In this document: positions 46,148-55,763 of the stretch, piece after piece
Position numbering within the stretch: position 1 is the first letter of the stretch
How the letters are laid out: each line of letters starts with the position of its first letter
Assembly (NCBI RefSeq): GCF_037042905.1
Contig: NC_087251.1
Span: 38,188,373-38,252,372 of the forward strand
DNA length: 64,000 bases
Origin: Lytechinus pictus
Taxonomy: Eukaryota > Echinodermata > Echinoidea > Temnopleuroida > Toxopneustidae
Direction: 5' to 3'
The notes under the pieces: generated by a model
Told to the model about the DNA's origin: nothing
What the model saw: the letters and a program-made list of their open reading frames with translations, nothing else
The model's database searches: none
Program-made: the position numbers and the translations under genes

Positions 46148-49100
46148 CGATGGTGATGATGACGATGATATGTAATGATGATGATGATGATGGTAATTTT
46201 CACTTTCTTGTACATGGTCGCTGAAAAAGTGGAGGGGCGTCTCCGCATACATTCGTAATTCCGAAGGTTCGGATATTCCGAAGGTTCGTTATTCCGAAGG
46301 TTCGTATTTCCGAAGGTTCGTAATTCCGAAGGTTCGTTAGTCCGAAAACGAAATGAGGTTCGTTATTCCGAAGGTTCGTTAATCCGAAAAAGAAATGAGG
46401 TTCGTAATTCCGAAGGTTCGTTAGTCCGAAAACTAAATGATTAACTAACCTTATTTCGTTTTCGGGCTAACGAACCATCGGAACAACGAACCTTATTTCG
46501 TTTTCGGATTAACGAACCGTCGGAACATCGAACCTTATTTCGTTTTCAGATTATCGAACCTTCGGAATAACGAACCTTCGGAATAACGCCACAAATGTTC
46601 GGATTAACGAACCCTTTTACGTTTTCGGATTAACGAACATCGAGGTATAGGCAATTTACGTGTTTCGGAATTACGAACCTTCGGAATTACGAAGTGTAAC
46701 CGGGGGTCTCAGCCTCCAGCCAACCCCTGTTTCTGCGGCCCTGTAGAATGAATACCATTATCCGAATTTGTTGTAACAATGAAAATATTTCTCTTAATAT
46801 TTCAACTTGAAGTTTGAGGCCCTGAATATATAGCAATTATTTCGTTTATTCAGTCATAAAAGAACTGGAGAATGATATCATTAAATAAATTAATCACTTT
46901 TCCTGATTTTTTCTTGCAGATTTTGAACGTGACGGTGCTACTGACAAGAATCTTTTTAGTTGTGTCGTCTTAGAGCGTCGACATCGTGTTGAAGATCAGT
47001 CTGAAGAGACCGAAATCAACCACGAAATCGTTGGTTGTATGCTGTATTCAAAGATGTATTGTGTTTTGATGGGGCAATTATATTTCTTACAAGGCCTTTA
47101 TCTGAAACAGGAGCATAAAGGTAATTAATGCTATACATACATGACTCTAATGACTCTTAATTAATATTCGTTTTTAACCTTTCTTTCTTTTACTTTGTCA
47201 TGTTTGTATTGACCGGTTATGATAATGATACTAGTTTCTACATTACATGTATAGCGTTTATTACACTTTGTTTCTAATCGCTTAACATTCTATTTATTAT
47301 TACACCGTCATCGGATCCTGACATGCCTGCAAACAATGCAGGGGCCGCGGAAGTGGGGGGCTGGGGGGCTTCAGCCCCCCTACTTTTTTTTATAAAACCG
47401 TGTACAAAAACGTAAAAATAACCATTACGATTGTGATTTTTTGCACGGTCATCCCCCCCCCCCACTTTTGGCTCAGCCCCCCCCCCCTGAAAACCGTTCC
47501 GCGGCCCCCATTATGAGATGCCAATGCCTTCAGAATTCAATTCAAACAAATGTGATGGGAAATCGAATATATATATTTTTAAATAGCCATCATATAAGAG
47601 CACACTTAAACATATTTTGAAATGTAGGCCTATATTTGTACCGAAACGTATATATATATATATAGGCCTATACTTGAACCACAAAATCATCTAATAACGA
47701 TTGAAGTTGACTTACCGAAATTCTTCCCTTCCCCACAATTTTTTGCCAAAATTCAACATATGCAGGCTATAGATTGTATTTCGCGAATTGAATTGATTTC
47801 TACTGCATATAGAACGTCTGATAAATATTCTTTGCCCACGATTCAACGGAAAGTCAAATGACTCTTGGACAGGGCAATAAATATTTATTTATTGGGTGGC
47901 AAATCTTGTTGACTTTCCAAAGTAAATTAAAATGTTGGAATTGCTTTATATAATTCTTTTTACTTTGATTATGGTTAATAAAAATAATGTAAACTATGGC
48001 CTGAGGTTTATTGCAGCCTATAAATGTGGCTGTTTGATTGCTGCATTAGAGAATTAGCTGGTATAGAAAGTCAAAATTTTAAAGCTAAGAACTGGTTCAC
48101 ACCCCCCCCCCGCTCCTTCCCGACCAATTTTATTTTGCTTGTTTTTTTTTTGCCAATTGCTTCTATGTGGCTTTGACCTCTTTTTTTCGCATATCACCAG
48201 TTTTAGGGCCAACGCTTCTTAAGTGGTGACATTTCATCTCCCCCCTCTCTCTCTCTTTTTTTTTTTGGCGGGGGGTTGGGACTTGGCAGAATTTGTTGTG
48301 CACCCTGCACTGTTACCGCCCCTGCACTTTTTAATCCTGGATCAGCCCCTGTGTCATCGCCTACAAACATTATGACTATTTGACATTATATATGCAAGAG
48401 TACAAAATAGGCCTAATGTTTTGCCAGAGTACAGATTAAAGACCAAATGGTGTTTGCCAAGTGCCATCCACCTTGCTTCCTGCACATTATTTTCATAAAG
48501 ATGATATTATTTGAGGTTGATATCTCCATGCTATTTCATTGTTGTAGTTTTTTTTTAATATACAGGTAAAGGCTTAGGCAAGGCCCTACTTCGTTCAACA
48601 CTGCAGGTAAGCTTTGTAATTCCAAATTCAAATTCAAATAAGCACTGAACAAAAAATACATTCATCCAATTAAATAAATTTCGGTAACTTTTTTTTACAG
48701 GCGCTGCTCTTTTTTCCAGCAAGTCCCTCCATTTATCTTATACTTCTAACTTATTTATAACGAAGTAATTTTTGTTTCCTGTCTTGTTTTCGTAAACACG
48801 AATATTGCTGATCGACCTAAATGATTTAGAAATATATATATAAAGTTTTGTGGGGTTTTGGGTTTATGGAATGCTAATTGCTTTGAAACGGGGAGAATGA
48901 TGGAATACAATTTGAAAAAAAAATTGAATAAAGTATGTTTTGATGTACGCATCAATTGTTTTTAAGTTCATTCCTTTTTCATACAAAAAATAATGTTAAA
49001 CTTTTTATTTTGTTCAAGTAATTCGCCCCTGCCCATAATCTTCATAGGCCACAGTGATTATTGTAACATACGAAGTTAATTTCGCCATTGTCTTTTCTCT

Positions 49101-49259
49101 CTCTCTCTCTCTTTGCAGGCTTGCAAGAAATGCACCGGTGACGGCTTTATTTTCATGATCCAAAAGGAGAACAAAACCTCCCAATCACTCTTCCAGTCAT
49201 TCCACGCAATCAACATGACACAATCGATGAATTTCGAATGGATTAAAATCTTACTCTAA
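41153..49259 (+). CDS. Two-domain SSAT-like GNAT acetyltransferase (internal duplication)
   Basis: Eight exons encode 338 residues: 41153-41291, 42133-42306, 44724-44764, 45344-45505, 45804-45921, 46920-47120, 48566-48606, 49119-49259. Exons 1-4 and 5-8 each encode one diamine/thialysine acetyltransferase-like (SAT1/SAT2) GNAT domain. Intron phases are 1,1,0 in each half, and exons 3 and 7 are both 41 nt. Domain 2 (about 173-338) has YIIRDGTEEDLSKVYDLLEE, HEIVGCMLY and an intact acetyl-CoA loop HKGKGLGKALL (277-287). In domain 1 the loop is degraded to FRDLGIEQKL (103-112). SSAT's general-acid Tyr140 aligns with Leu143 and Phe317, and its acidic polyamine-binding pair is replaced in both halves. 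Exon 5 has no in-frame ATG, which supports one fused protein. Substrate unknown. Confidence 0.88.
41417..41562. mobile_element. Short MITE in acetyltransferase intron 1
   Basis: TCTGCGGAATCAAATTTGAC at the left is inverted at the right as GAGTCAAATTTGACTCCACA; CGGAATGG and CCATTCCG follow inward. Interior GAGTC/GACTC palindromes. Target duplication not resolved. Confidence 0.6.
42133..42306 (+). CDS. Acetyltransferase exon 2 (residues 47-105)
   Basis: Acceptor TCTCCCATATAG, donor GTATGA. Encodes FEEHFNQALFKAFVIEVKG, NIIGCIFFSIFYEYVVG and YIKPDFR, the beta-strand core of GNAT domain 1. Confidence 0.9.
42340..42407 (+). repeat. (AGC)n-(AGT)n microsatellite
   Basis: AGC repeats followed by TAG repeats in intron 2, interrupted by the hAT-like insertion. 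The TAG array resumes at 43870. Confidence 0.92.
42408..43869 (+). mobile_element. hAT-like non-autonomous element with GC-motif array
   Basis: Ends CAGTGGCGTACCGTGGGTC and CCCGTAGTTACGCCACTG. AGTAGTAG lies directly outside both ends, consistent with an 8-bp duplication although the site is itself a TAG repeat. The interior is about seven diverged units of roughly 100-150 bp, most ending in GCGAGCGCGAAGCGCGAGC-type motifs and separated by TTAGGAATTCATGAAGA-like blocks. The same family, reversed, lies at 20993-22002. Confidence 0.82.
43870..44452 (+). repeat. Long (TAG)n array with higher-order units
   Basis: TAG repeats are punctuated four times by a block containing GTATAGTTGTATAGAAGTAT (about 43911, 44060, 44171, 44278), then (TGG)n at 44400-44440. 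It lies in the 2.4-kb intron 2 of the acetyltransferase gene. Confidence 0.95.
44465..44592 (+). repeat. Purine-rich (GGA/GAA)n tract
   Basis: Strand-asymmetric GA-only tract about 130 bases before exon 3; a candidate triplex-forming or splicing-relevant sequence. Confidence 0.85.
44724..44764 (+). CDS. Acetyltransferase exon 3 (residues 105-118), 41 nt
   Basis: Acceptor with a long T run then TTGCAG. Encodes DLGIEQKLIQHAKK, the degenerate acetyl-CoA loop and following helix. The donor GTTTGA is weak. Length and phase are identical to exon 7. Confidence 0.78.
45344..45505 (+). CDS. Acetyltransferase exon 4 (residues 119-172)
   Basis: A 162-nt exon, open and in phase 0 at both ends, between acceptor CTCGTAAAAG and donor GTAACT. 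Residues 119-164 align without gaps to 293-338 of exon 8; for instance, IINLSRSIEIE stands opposite AINMTQSMNFE. This supports a weak-looking acceptor. Confidence 0.72.
45804..45921 (+). CDS. Acetyltransferase exon 5 (residues 173-212)
   Basis: Acceptor ATTTCTAG, donor GTAGGA. Encodes YDDYIIRDGTEEDLSKVYDL and VEIEDITADFVVNK, the start of GNAT domain 2. Confidence 0.9.
46030..46192 (+). repeat. (GAT)n microsatellite
   Basis: Interrupted GAT repeats in acetyltransferase intron 5. Confidence 0.93.
46251..46693. mobile_element. 440-bp palindromic TTCCGAAGGTTCG element
   Basis: The left half consists of CGTAATTCCGAAGGTTCGTT units and the right half of their reverse complements (AACGAACCTTCGGAATAACG). 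The outermost bases (ATTCGTAATTCCGAAGG and CTTCGGAATTACGAA) pair exactly. An internal CGAAAACGAAATGAGG block also pairs with CTTATTTCGTTTTCGG. A fold-back MITE in intron 5. Confidence 0.8.
46920..47120 (+). CDS. Acetyltransferase exon 6 (residues 212-279)
   Basis: Acceptor TTTTTTCTTGCAG, donor GTAATT. Encodes DFERDGATDKNLFSCVVLE, INHEIVGCMLYSKMYCVL and GLYLKQEHK. It is the counterpart of exon 2 with a longer linker. Confidence 0.92.
47339..47508. mobile_element. MITE, GGGGCCGCGGA family, copy 2
   Basis: CAGGGGCCGCGGAAG to CGTTCCGCGGCCCC, sharing CCGTGTACAAAAACGTAAA and GATTGTGATTTTT with copy 1 at 27523-27672. It lies in acetyltransferase intron 6. Confidence 0.75.
47509..48565. other. Acetyltransferase intron 6, remaining part
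   Basis: AT-rich with poly-C at 48098 and G/T runs near 48255. No bounded element. Confidence 0.45.
48566..48606 (+). CDS. Acetyltransferase exon 7 (residues 279-292), 41 nt
   Basis: Acceptor TTAATATACAG, donor GTAAGC. Encodes GKGLGKALLRSTLQ, an intact R/K-x-x-G-x-G acetyl-CoA-binding loop. Confidence 0.92.
49119..49259 (+). CDS. Acetyltransferase exon 8 (residues 293-338, stop)
   Basis: Acceptor after a CT repeat, TTTGCAG. Encodes ACKKCTGDGFIFMIQKENK to NFEWIKILL, then TAA. Phe317 stands where SSAT has its catalytic tyrosine. Confidence 0.92.
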   Translation, partial: ACKKCTGDGFIFMIQKENKTSQSLFQSFHAINMTQSMNFEWIKILL

Positions 49260-49870
49260 GAAAAACATGCACCAAAGACTATTTAGTTGACACGTTAAAA
49301 TATGTAGCGTTCAGAATCCTTCTGCATTATAGTGACATTTTATATTCACTATCAACTTAAGCGCGAGTTGTTAACGTCTTTAAATTCTGATATTATGTAA
49401 ATAGTATATTTTTACTGAGAAAAATCTACATATTTATTTTTGTTCCGACCAAAATTGTTTTTAAGTTCACGAAATTAACCTAAATTCAGGGGCTTGCCTC
49501 TTATTATAAAAGATTTACTTTTTGGCAAGCCTCTCCGTTACTATGTTTTACTAAACTCAGCTGAGGTCAGTTTTCTCAAGAACAAATAATTATGTAATGT
49601 ATTATGATATGCCTGATACTTCTAATATATTAGACTTTGTCGTGTGTTTGTTATTATTTTGTTATGTCAATTATGTCAATATTCGAAGTATAGTACTATT
49701 TTGTTTTGTATATTATTATCATGTATTATGTAAGGTTTTACTTTGCAATTTATTGTGTATATTTTAAATGTTTTTATCTGTATATACAGTGTCCCTTGGC
49801 AGAACAATACTCGATATTGAAAGGGCTACCCTGTATAAAGAAGACCAAATAAATAAATAAATGATAACAT
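49260..49870 (+). other. Probable 3' UTR of the acetyltransferase gene
   Basis: AT-rich sequence after the stop. AATAAA occurs at 49848-49853 in a run of AATAAATAAATAAAT. The preceding CAGTGTCCCTTGGCAGAACA and AGGGCTACCCTGTATAAA look like the 3' end of a retroelement, so the poly(A) signal may be transposon-derived. Confidence 0.45.
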
Positions 49871-52070
49871 AAATTATCAAAATCTTCTAAACGTACATTA
49901 AGTCTAGTATAAACCAGCTGTTCTTTAAATCATTCCCAAAGAAACTTTTGACCAATAGCTGGTTGGCCTTGTATGTGTTTGTATTCTAACCATTAACCAA
50001 ATGATTTCATCAACTTTTCTTTATTAGCTGTCAAACTCACATAGACTTTTTAGGGGTTATGGTGTAAATAGAAACACTCTTGATTTTTTCTTTGCTTGTG
50101 GATTTTCTTCTTGGGATTAGGACAGCGTTATTCCTTTTGGAAGCATTTTACCCCTCCTCCGATAAGCAAGATTATCGTCCAGATCGACTGCTGTATTTTA
50201 AAGAGTGCATTATTTAATGTGCCAACTCTTGTCACATCCTACAAACTCTTTATTTATGAATAGGCCTACTTTACTTTATGTATGGGGTACAATGTCAACA
50301 TTTAATGAATCTCCGTGATCGAGAAAAGAGATGAGCAGCAGTTTTGATAAGTTTGGAATTGTTTAAGCCCGAGTAGTTTAAACATGTATTGACATTTCAT
50401 CTGAGTTTTATGAAGTCTTTATTGTCATATAATTGGTGCAGCTGAATATATATTATCCAACCGTCTTTTGTCTCAATTCTAGTCTTTTGTCTTTCATTTT
50501 TTCTTTTAAATTCTTTGGCATGTTTAGAATATTATTTTTTTATGCAATGTTTTTGTCAATGTCTAGAATTTATTTCATTATACTATATGTTATTCTTTGT
50601 GTTTCTTCACATGTATATATTGTTAAGTATTATCTTTTATGACGGAAATGAAACAAGCAAACAAACACTATAACGCATAATCCAAAAAGATAACAATTCA
50701 TTTCTTTTAATAGCCATTTTTGCGCTCGCTTAATTCACTCGCAACTTTTATGAAATTTTGCCCCCTCATTTTTTTTAGGCTCATTGTGCCTCTGTACGAT
50801 ATGTTTACAATAAAATCATTGTAATGATATACTCGGTGTCTTGATCTTGTTTGTTTTATCAGTATAGCATTACAATTTTTCTTGATTAGGGTTATTTTTA
50901 TGATTCGGACAATATTTCAAAGGGTAGCATGAGAAATATCTTCTAAACGAATCAATTCGTATATGATGGCACTACAACACACATACCTACACTTACACTC
51001 ACACCCAACCCACATACGCATGCAGATACACATTGTTTGCTTTAATATAGCCGATACATAGCCTGGGCTTCTGCATGAGACATGTAGTGGGCTTGACAAG
51101 CAAATTCTTGAAATCAACCTTTGTTAAAATCTACATTTTATCACATATACACCTGATTTACCAAGATACCAATTGCCAAAACGGTATTTCTTAATTTATT
51201 GAAAGTGAATAATTTTGAGGGAGAAGTATCGAAGACTTATTTCAAGCGTTTTTACACTGTATTTTACTCTAATAGAAATGGAAATATCGTGACATTGAAA
51301 CAATGTATTTAGAATTAATGTTAGTGTAAAAGATTAATGTGATTAAAATAAATGTTCAAGGATAGTGTCTCGGAAATGCCAATGTTAAATGAAAAAAACT
51401 TGTCGGACGTTTTATCCGACAAATTCTAATTTATCCGACAGTTACCATAGTAACAGTGTTAATCAGTAAACAAGGACATTTCTGATCTGGAGACTTGTCA
51501 GATGGAAATGTTGATGAAATGCTCCATAACTGGCTGTGCGTAGATTTCAAACTGAAAAAAGGAGTAGGCCTACAGCTTAAAAGATAAAAATGAAGTGAAT
51601 AAATAAATAAATAGATATCAAAGTTGCTATAGGCTATCATATTTATGACTAATTATATCAAATTTCCATGGAAAATTTGTAAATCACAGTATTTCAATGA
51701 TAATAGGACAAAATGAAAATGACTACAAACAACATTATTTTCCGTTGTGATTTGTCTCATATCGTGCCCAGTAGTATTATGTTCTAGGATTTTGATGTCG
51801 TTGAGAAATATAACTTGTTAGAGTGTACATCGACCTATTTTTTCTACTAAATGGCGAAAATTGAATTCCGAACAACTATACGAGAATCTTTGGTAGGTAT
51901 GCTACATTTTGGGGGCATTATCAAATTAGTCACCAACCCATTCGATGCTGTTTGTTTCGTCAGTGCTGGTGCCTCCGCCTGGTGATGTTGTGTGAGTGGT
52001 CTGAATGATGATCAAAATTGATAGCTAACCTCGTCGTCGTAATCGTATGCATGTGTGAGTGCAGTGTGTC
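49871..52070. other. No gene recognised
   Basis: AT-rich 3' flank. Short inverted words such as TTATCCGACA/TGTCGGA near 51400-51440 are present, but no exon or bounded element is seen. Confidence 0.4.
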
Positions 52071-52076
52071 CGGACC

Positions 52077-52518
52077 AATCAGGGTAATGGATAATTCGTT
52101 TTTCATTCCTGATTTTCGTAGAGCAAAAACGGAAGTCAACCTCATGGATTGGTCTTTGAAAACACAAAAACGAAATCACAACGAGAAAAACCCCGTTGTG
52201 ATTTCATTTTTGGAGATCAAAAACAGAAGAATGAAATCAGAAATACTGTCGGGTCCTCTCTGATACCTCATTCTATACCTGTGTTTGTTATATATTAAAA
52301 ACAAAATCAGAACACGCTTTCTACCCCCTGATTCTGTTTGGAAAAACGCAGACAGCGAAAACGAAATCGGGTAGTTCGCTTTCCACTTCCTGCTCTCTGA
52401 TTTCGTCTTTCGCACAGCCAACACACGTGCACGCAGTGCAGTGCATGCATGATACGACCACGTGCAACAAAAATTCACTTTAACATGGCTTTTTCCAGCG
52501 TTTTCGGACCTTCGCAGA
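52077..52518 (+). repeat. Left outer arm domain with ACGAAATC motifs
   Basis: Matches 62241-62745 in reverse complement nearly throughout. It contains several ACGAAATCAC/GTGATTTCGT words in both orientations (for example near 52168, 52198, 52361 and 52400), like subterminal transposase-binding arrays. It also holds a hairpin, GAAATCACAACG with CGTTGTGATTTC. Confidence 0.82.
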
Positions 52519-52624
52519 CAGTGGCGTAGCTAGGATTTTTTTCCCGGGGGGGGGGGACTGGGGGGTCCTTGCTTTTTCAGGGGGGGGGGCACCGGCCATT
52601 TTTTGCGGTGTGTGTGTAATAAAG

Positions 52625-53722
52625 TAATTTTTCAAGGGGCCCCCAGGGATATCCCGACGGCCTAGCCAGGGTAACCACGTATCCTAACTTGTAGAACTTG
52701 ACTCGGGCAATCAGATAAACACTGACTTGACCCGGCGCATGCACATTTAGAGGGCTAAATTTAACAAAATTAAAGGGAATAAAGGGCTATTTATCACATT
52801 TTTAAAATTAAAATAAAGTAATTTTTCAAGGGGCCACCAGGGATATCCCGACGGCCTAGCCAGGGTAACCACGTATCCTAACTTGTAGAACTCGACTCGG
52901 GCAACCAGGTAAACACTAGCTTGACCCGGTACATGCACATTTAGGGGGCTCAAATTAACAAAAGTAAAGGGAATAAAGGGCTATTGATCGCATTTTTAAA
53001 ATTAAAATAAAGTATTTTTTCAAGGGGCCCCAAGGGATATCCCGACGGCCTAGCCAGGGTAACCACGTATCCTAACTTGTAGAACTTGACTCGGGCGATC
53101 AGATAAAAACTGACTTGACCCGGCGCATGCACATTTAGGGGGCTAAAATTAACAAAATTAAAGGGAATAAAGGGCTATTTATCGCATTTTTTAAATTAAA
53201 ATAAAGTAAATTTTCAAGGGGCCCCCAGGGATATCCCGACGGCCTAGCCAGGGCAACCACGTACCCTAACTTGTAGAACTCGACTCGGGCAACCAGATAA
53301 ACACTGATTTGATCCGGCGCATGCACATTTAGGGGGCTCAAATTAACAAAATTAAAGGGAATAAAGGGCTATTTATCGCATTTTTAAAATTAAAATAAAG
53401 TATTTTTCAAGGGGCCCCGAGGGATATCCCGACGGCCTAGCCAGGGTAACCACGTATCCTAACTTGTAGAACTCGACTCGGGCAACCAGATAAACACTAG
53501 CATGGCCCGGCGCATGCACATTTATGGGGCTTAAATTAACAAAATTAAAGGGAATAAAGGGCTATTTATCGCATTTTTTAAATTAAAATAAAGTATTTTT
53601 CAAGGGGCCCCCAGGGATATCCCGACGGCCTAGCCAGGGTAACCACGTATCCTAACTTGTAGAACTCGACTCGGGCAACCAGATAAACACTAGCTTGACC
53701 CGGCGCATGCACATTTAGGGGG
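52625..53722 (-). repeat. 194-bp tandem array, left arm (about 6 copies)
   Basis: GCACATTTAG recurs at 52741, 52935, 53129, 53323, 53516 and 53709, spacing 193-194. Each unit holds AAGGGGCCCCCAGGGATATC, CCCGACGGCCTAGCCAGGGT and TAAAGGGAATAAAGGGC. Confidence 0.95.
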
Positions 53723-55755
53723 CAACTGGTTAAAGCATCTCATGAGCAGATCTTATTCATATATTATACTCAGTCCTAAATCCTCCGCCAATAAAATAGT
53801 TCCGAAAGCTGAGTGACACCTGTATTTTTCTTTTATTTGCACAAAATATGTTCAATGGTTGCCCATTCTCTGTTTCTAGAATCAGTCTAATCATTATACA
53901 TATTCTTTTTTGTAATCAACTTACAAATTAAAAAAATGAGAATGGGTTGGGTCGAATGAATATCTTCAGCCTTCTGTTGTAGATCGTCATCTCTTGGAGA
54001 AAAGATGGGGGCGTATATCGATAGAAAACGTATTGTCAAAATATAAAATATGAGTATAAAGCTCCTCTAATCTTCGAATTATTCTCATGAGACATTTTCT
54101 TTTGCACGTGTAGCCTTCAATTCAATTAATTAGCAACTTAATATAATATGTGATGTATGTACCCGCGATTTGATTTTAAAAAAAAATGGCCATCTGCAAT
54201 GTTTAAAAATATCACGAGGTTCTGGGGGCTCCGCCCCAGACCAGTGGCGCCACCGAATGGGGAGGCCCCAGTGAGTTGCCCCCCCCCCCGAAATTTGAAG
54301 AAACAAAATGTATAGTAAACGTTATCATAATACTCCAAAAATGTTTTTTGTTCTTTAAATTTTAAAAATATTCTCATCCATTCACCGTTAGCATTTAGGT
54401 CCCAACAATTTTGGTCACTAACATAAATCTTTCAGGCCATTATATAAAATTCAAAATGTAGCTCGCGATACGCGCTCGCAGTTATTAATGATTATCTGTT
54501 CACATGGGGCTTAAAAATCAAATGTTATTAGAGTTTTCATTATTTGTTTTAGCGAGATACATATCCTGCGTATTCATAATTTCCATAGAGGATTTATTTT
54601 CAGCGAATTAGATAGCCATTCATTTTATAATTAAAAAAAAGCTTAGAACGGCCAGGTATCATCCCGGATATCAAAAATTTTCAGCTCACGCTTCGCGCTC
54701 GCATTATTCATTTGGTGAGATATCATCTTCATGACCCAATTAATGCAAACAGCTGATTCTTAACAGTTCCCTTTTTAAATCAGTAGGGACTGCATTTGCA
54801 ATAAAATTAGCTCGCGCTTCTCGCTCGATTTTTTTTTTAAATGTGTGCCATCCCCCCGGCCCCAAAATGTTTGTTTGCCTCCTCCTAGGTTAAAAACCCT
54901 AGTACCGTCATTGCCCCGGACCCGAACCGCATAGCAAAAAAAAAAAAAAAAAAAGTTCTACAACCGAGAAAAAAAAATGATAAAAGGAAAGAAAGAAAAG
55001 GAAGAGGAAAGATATGTCATTTTCTGCATACCATGTCAAAATCAATCTCAAAATTGAAGGTGATTTTTATTCTCGCTCGCTTCGCTCGCTGGAGACTTAT
55101 TATTAAGCAAATTTTTGATGCGTGCGCCATGGTGTGCCCCCTCTATTTTGTTCTTATCTCGCATTGAGCTTCGCACTAATGCTCGAGGCATAATCATAAA
55201 ATATCCTGTTCATACAATGATATGACCCCTCCGTTCTCCCTTCTCTTTCTCTCCCTTTCCCCCTCCTTTTCTTTCCTATCTCTCCCTTTCGCTTCTCTCT
55301 CTTCTATTTTGTCTTCTCTCTTTCCTTGTTGTTTTTTTCTCTACCCATCGGCAGCACTAAGGGATGGGGGGAAAAGTCGGGACCGTGGTTCCCCATGCTT
55401 GAAAAAGCCCGTATTCCTTTACTTTTGTTAATTTTAGCCCCCATAATGAGCATGCAACCAGTTGCGTAACAGCCGGGGGGGGGGGGGGGGGGCAAGCTGC
55501 CCCCCTTCCCCCTGGCGGAATTCACCGTGAAAATGTTAAGAAAAAAAAACCGGGAAAAGGAAAAAATAAGGGGAGAAAGAAAGAAAGGGAAAGGAAAAGG
55601 AAAGGAAAACAGATGAATGGGGGAAAAGGGAGGGGAATAGAAAAGGGTAAGGGAAAATAAAACTAAGAAAAAAAAAGGGAAAACGGAAAGAATTTGGAAA
55701 AAGGAAGGAAAGAAGAACATGTGAGGAAGAACAATTTTCCCAGATATACACATAC
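53723..55755. other. Centre of the fold-back element, left part
   Basis: Contains the dispersed repeat at 53757-53990, a TCTGGGGGCTCCGCCCCAGA palindrome at 54222-54241 and CAGTGGCGCCACCG at 54242. GC-motif units lie at 54450-54830 and 55060-55100, and a 20-base G run at about 55473. No gene. Confidence 0.55.
53757..53990. repeat. Dispersed repeat, related copy at 640-905
   Basis: Shares the CCGCCA-TAAAATAGTTCC, TAGAATCAGT and GGGTCGAATGAATATCTT blocks with 640-905. Confidence 0.5.
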
Positions 55756-55763
55756 ATTAGCAT

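Noticed and set aside
45812..46252. 146-codon minus-strand frame with poly-Ser/His
   Set aside because: Lies antisense to acetyltransferase exon 5 and runs through the (GAT)n microsatellite; no family resemblance.
55304..55753. 149-codon minus-strand frame rich in Phe/Ser/Pro
   Set aside because: Product of a purine-rich low-complexity tract and a 20-base G run in the element centre.
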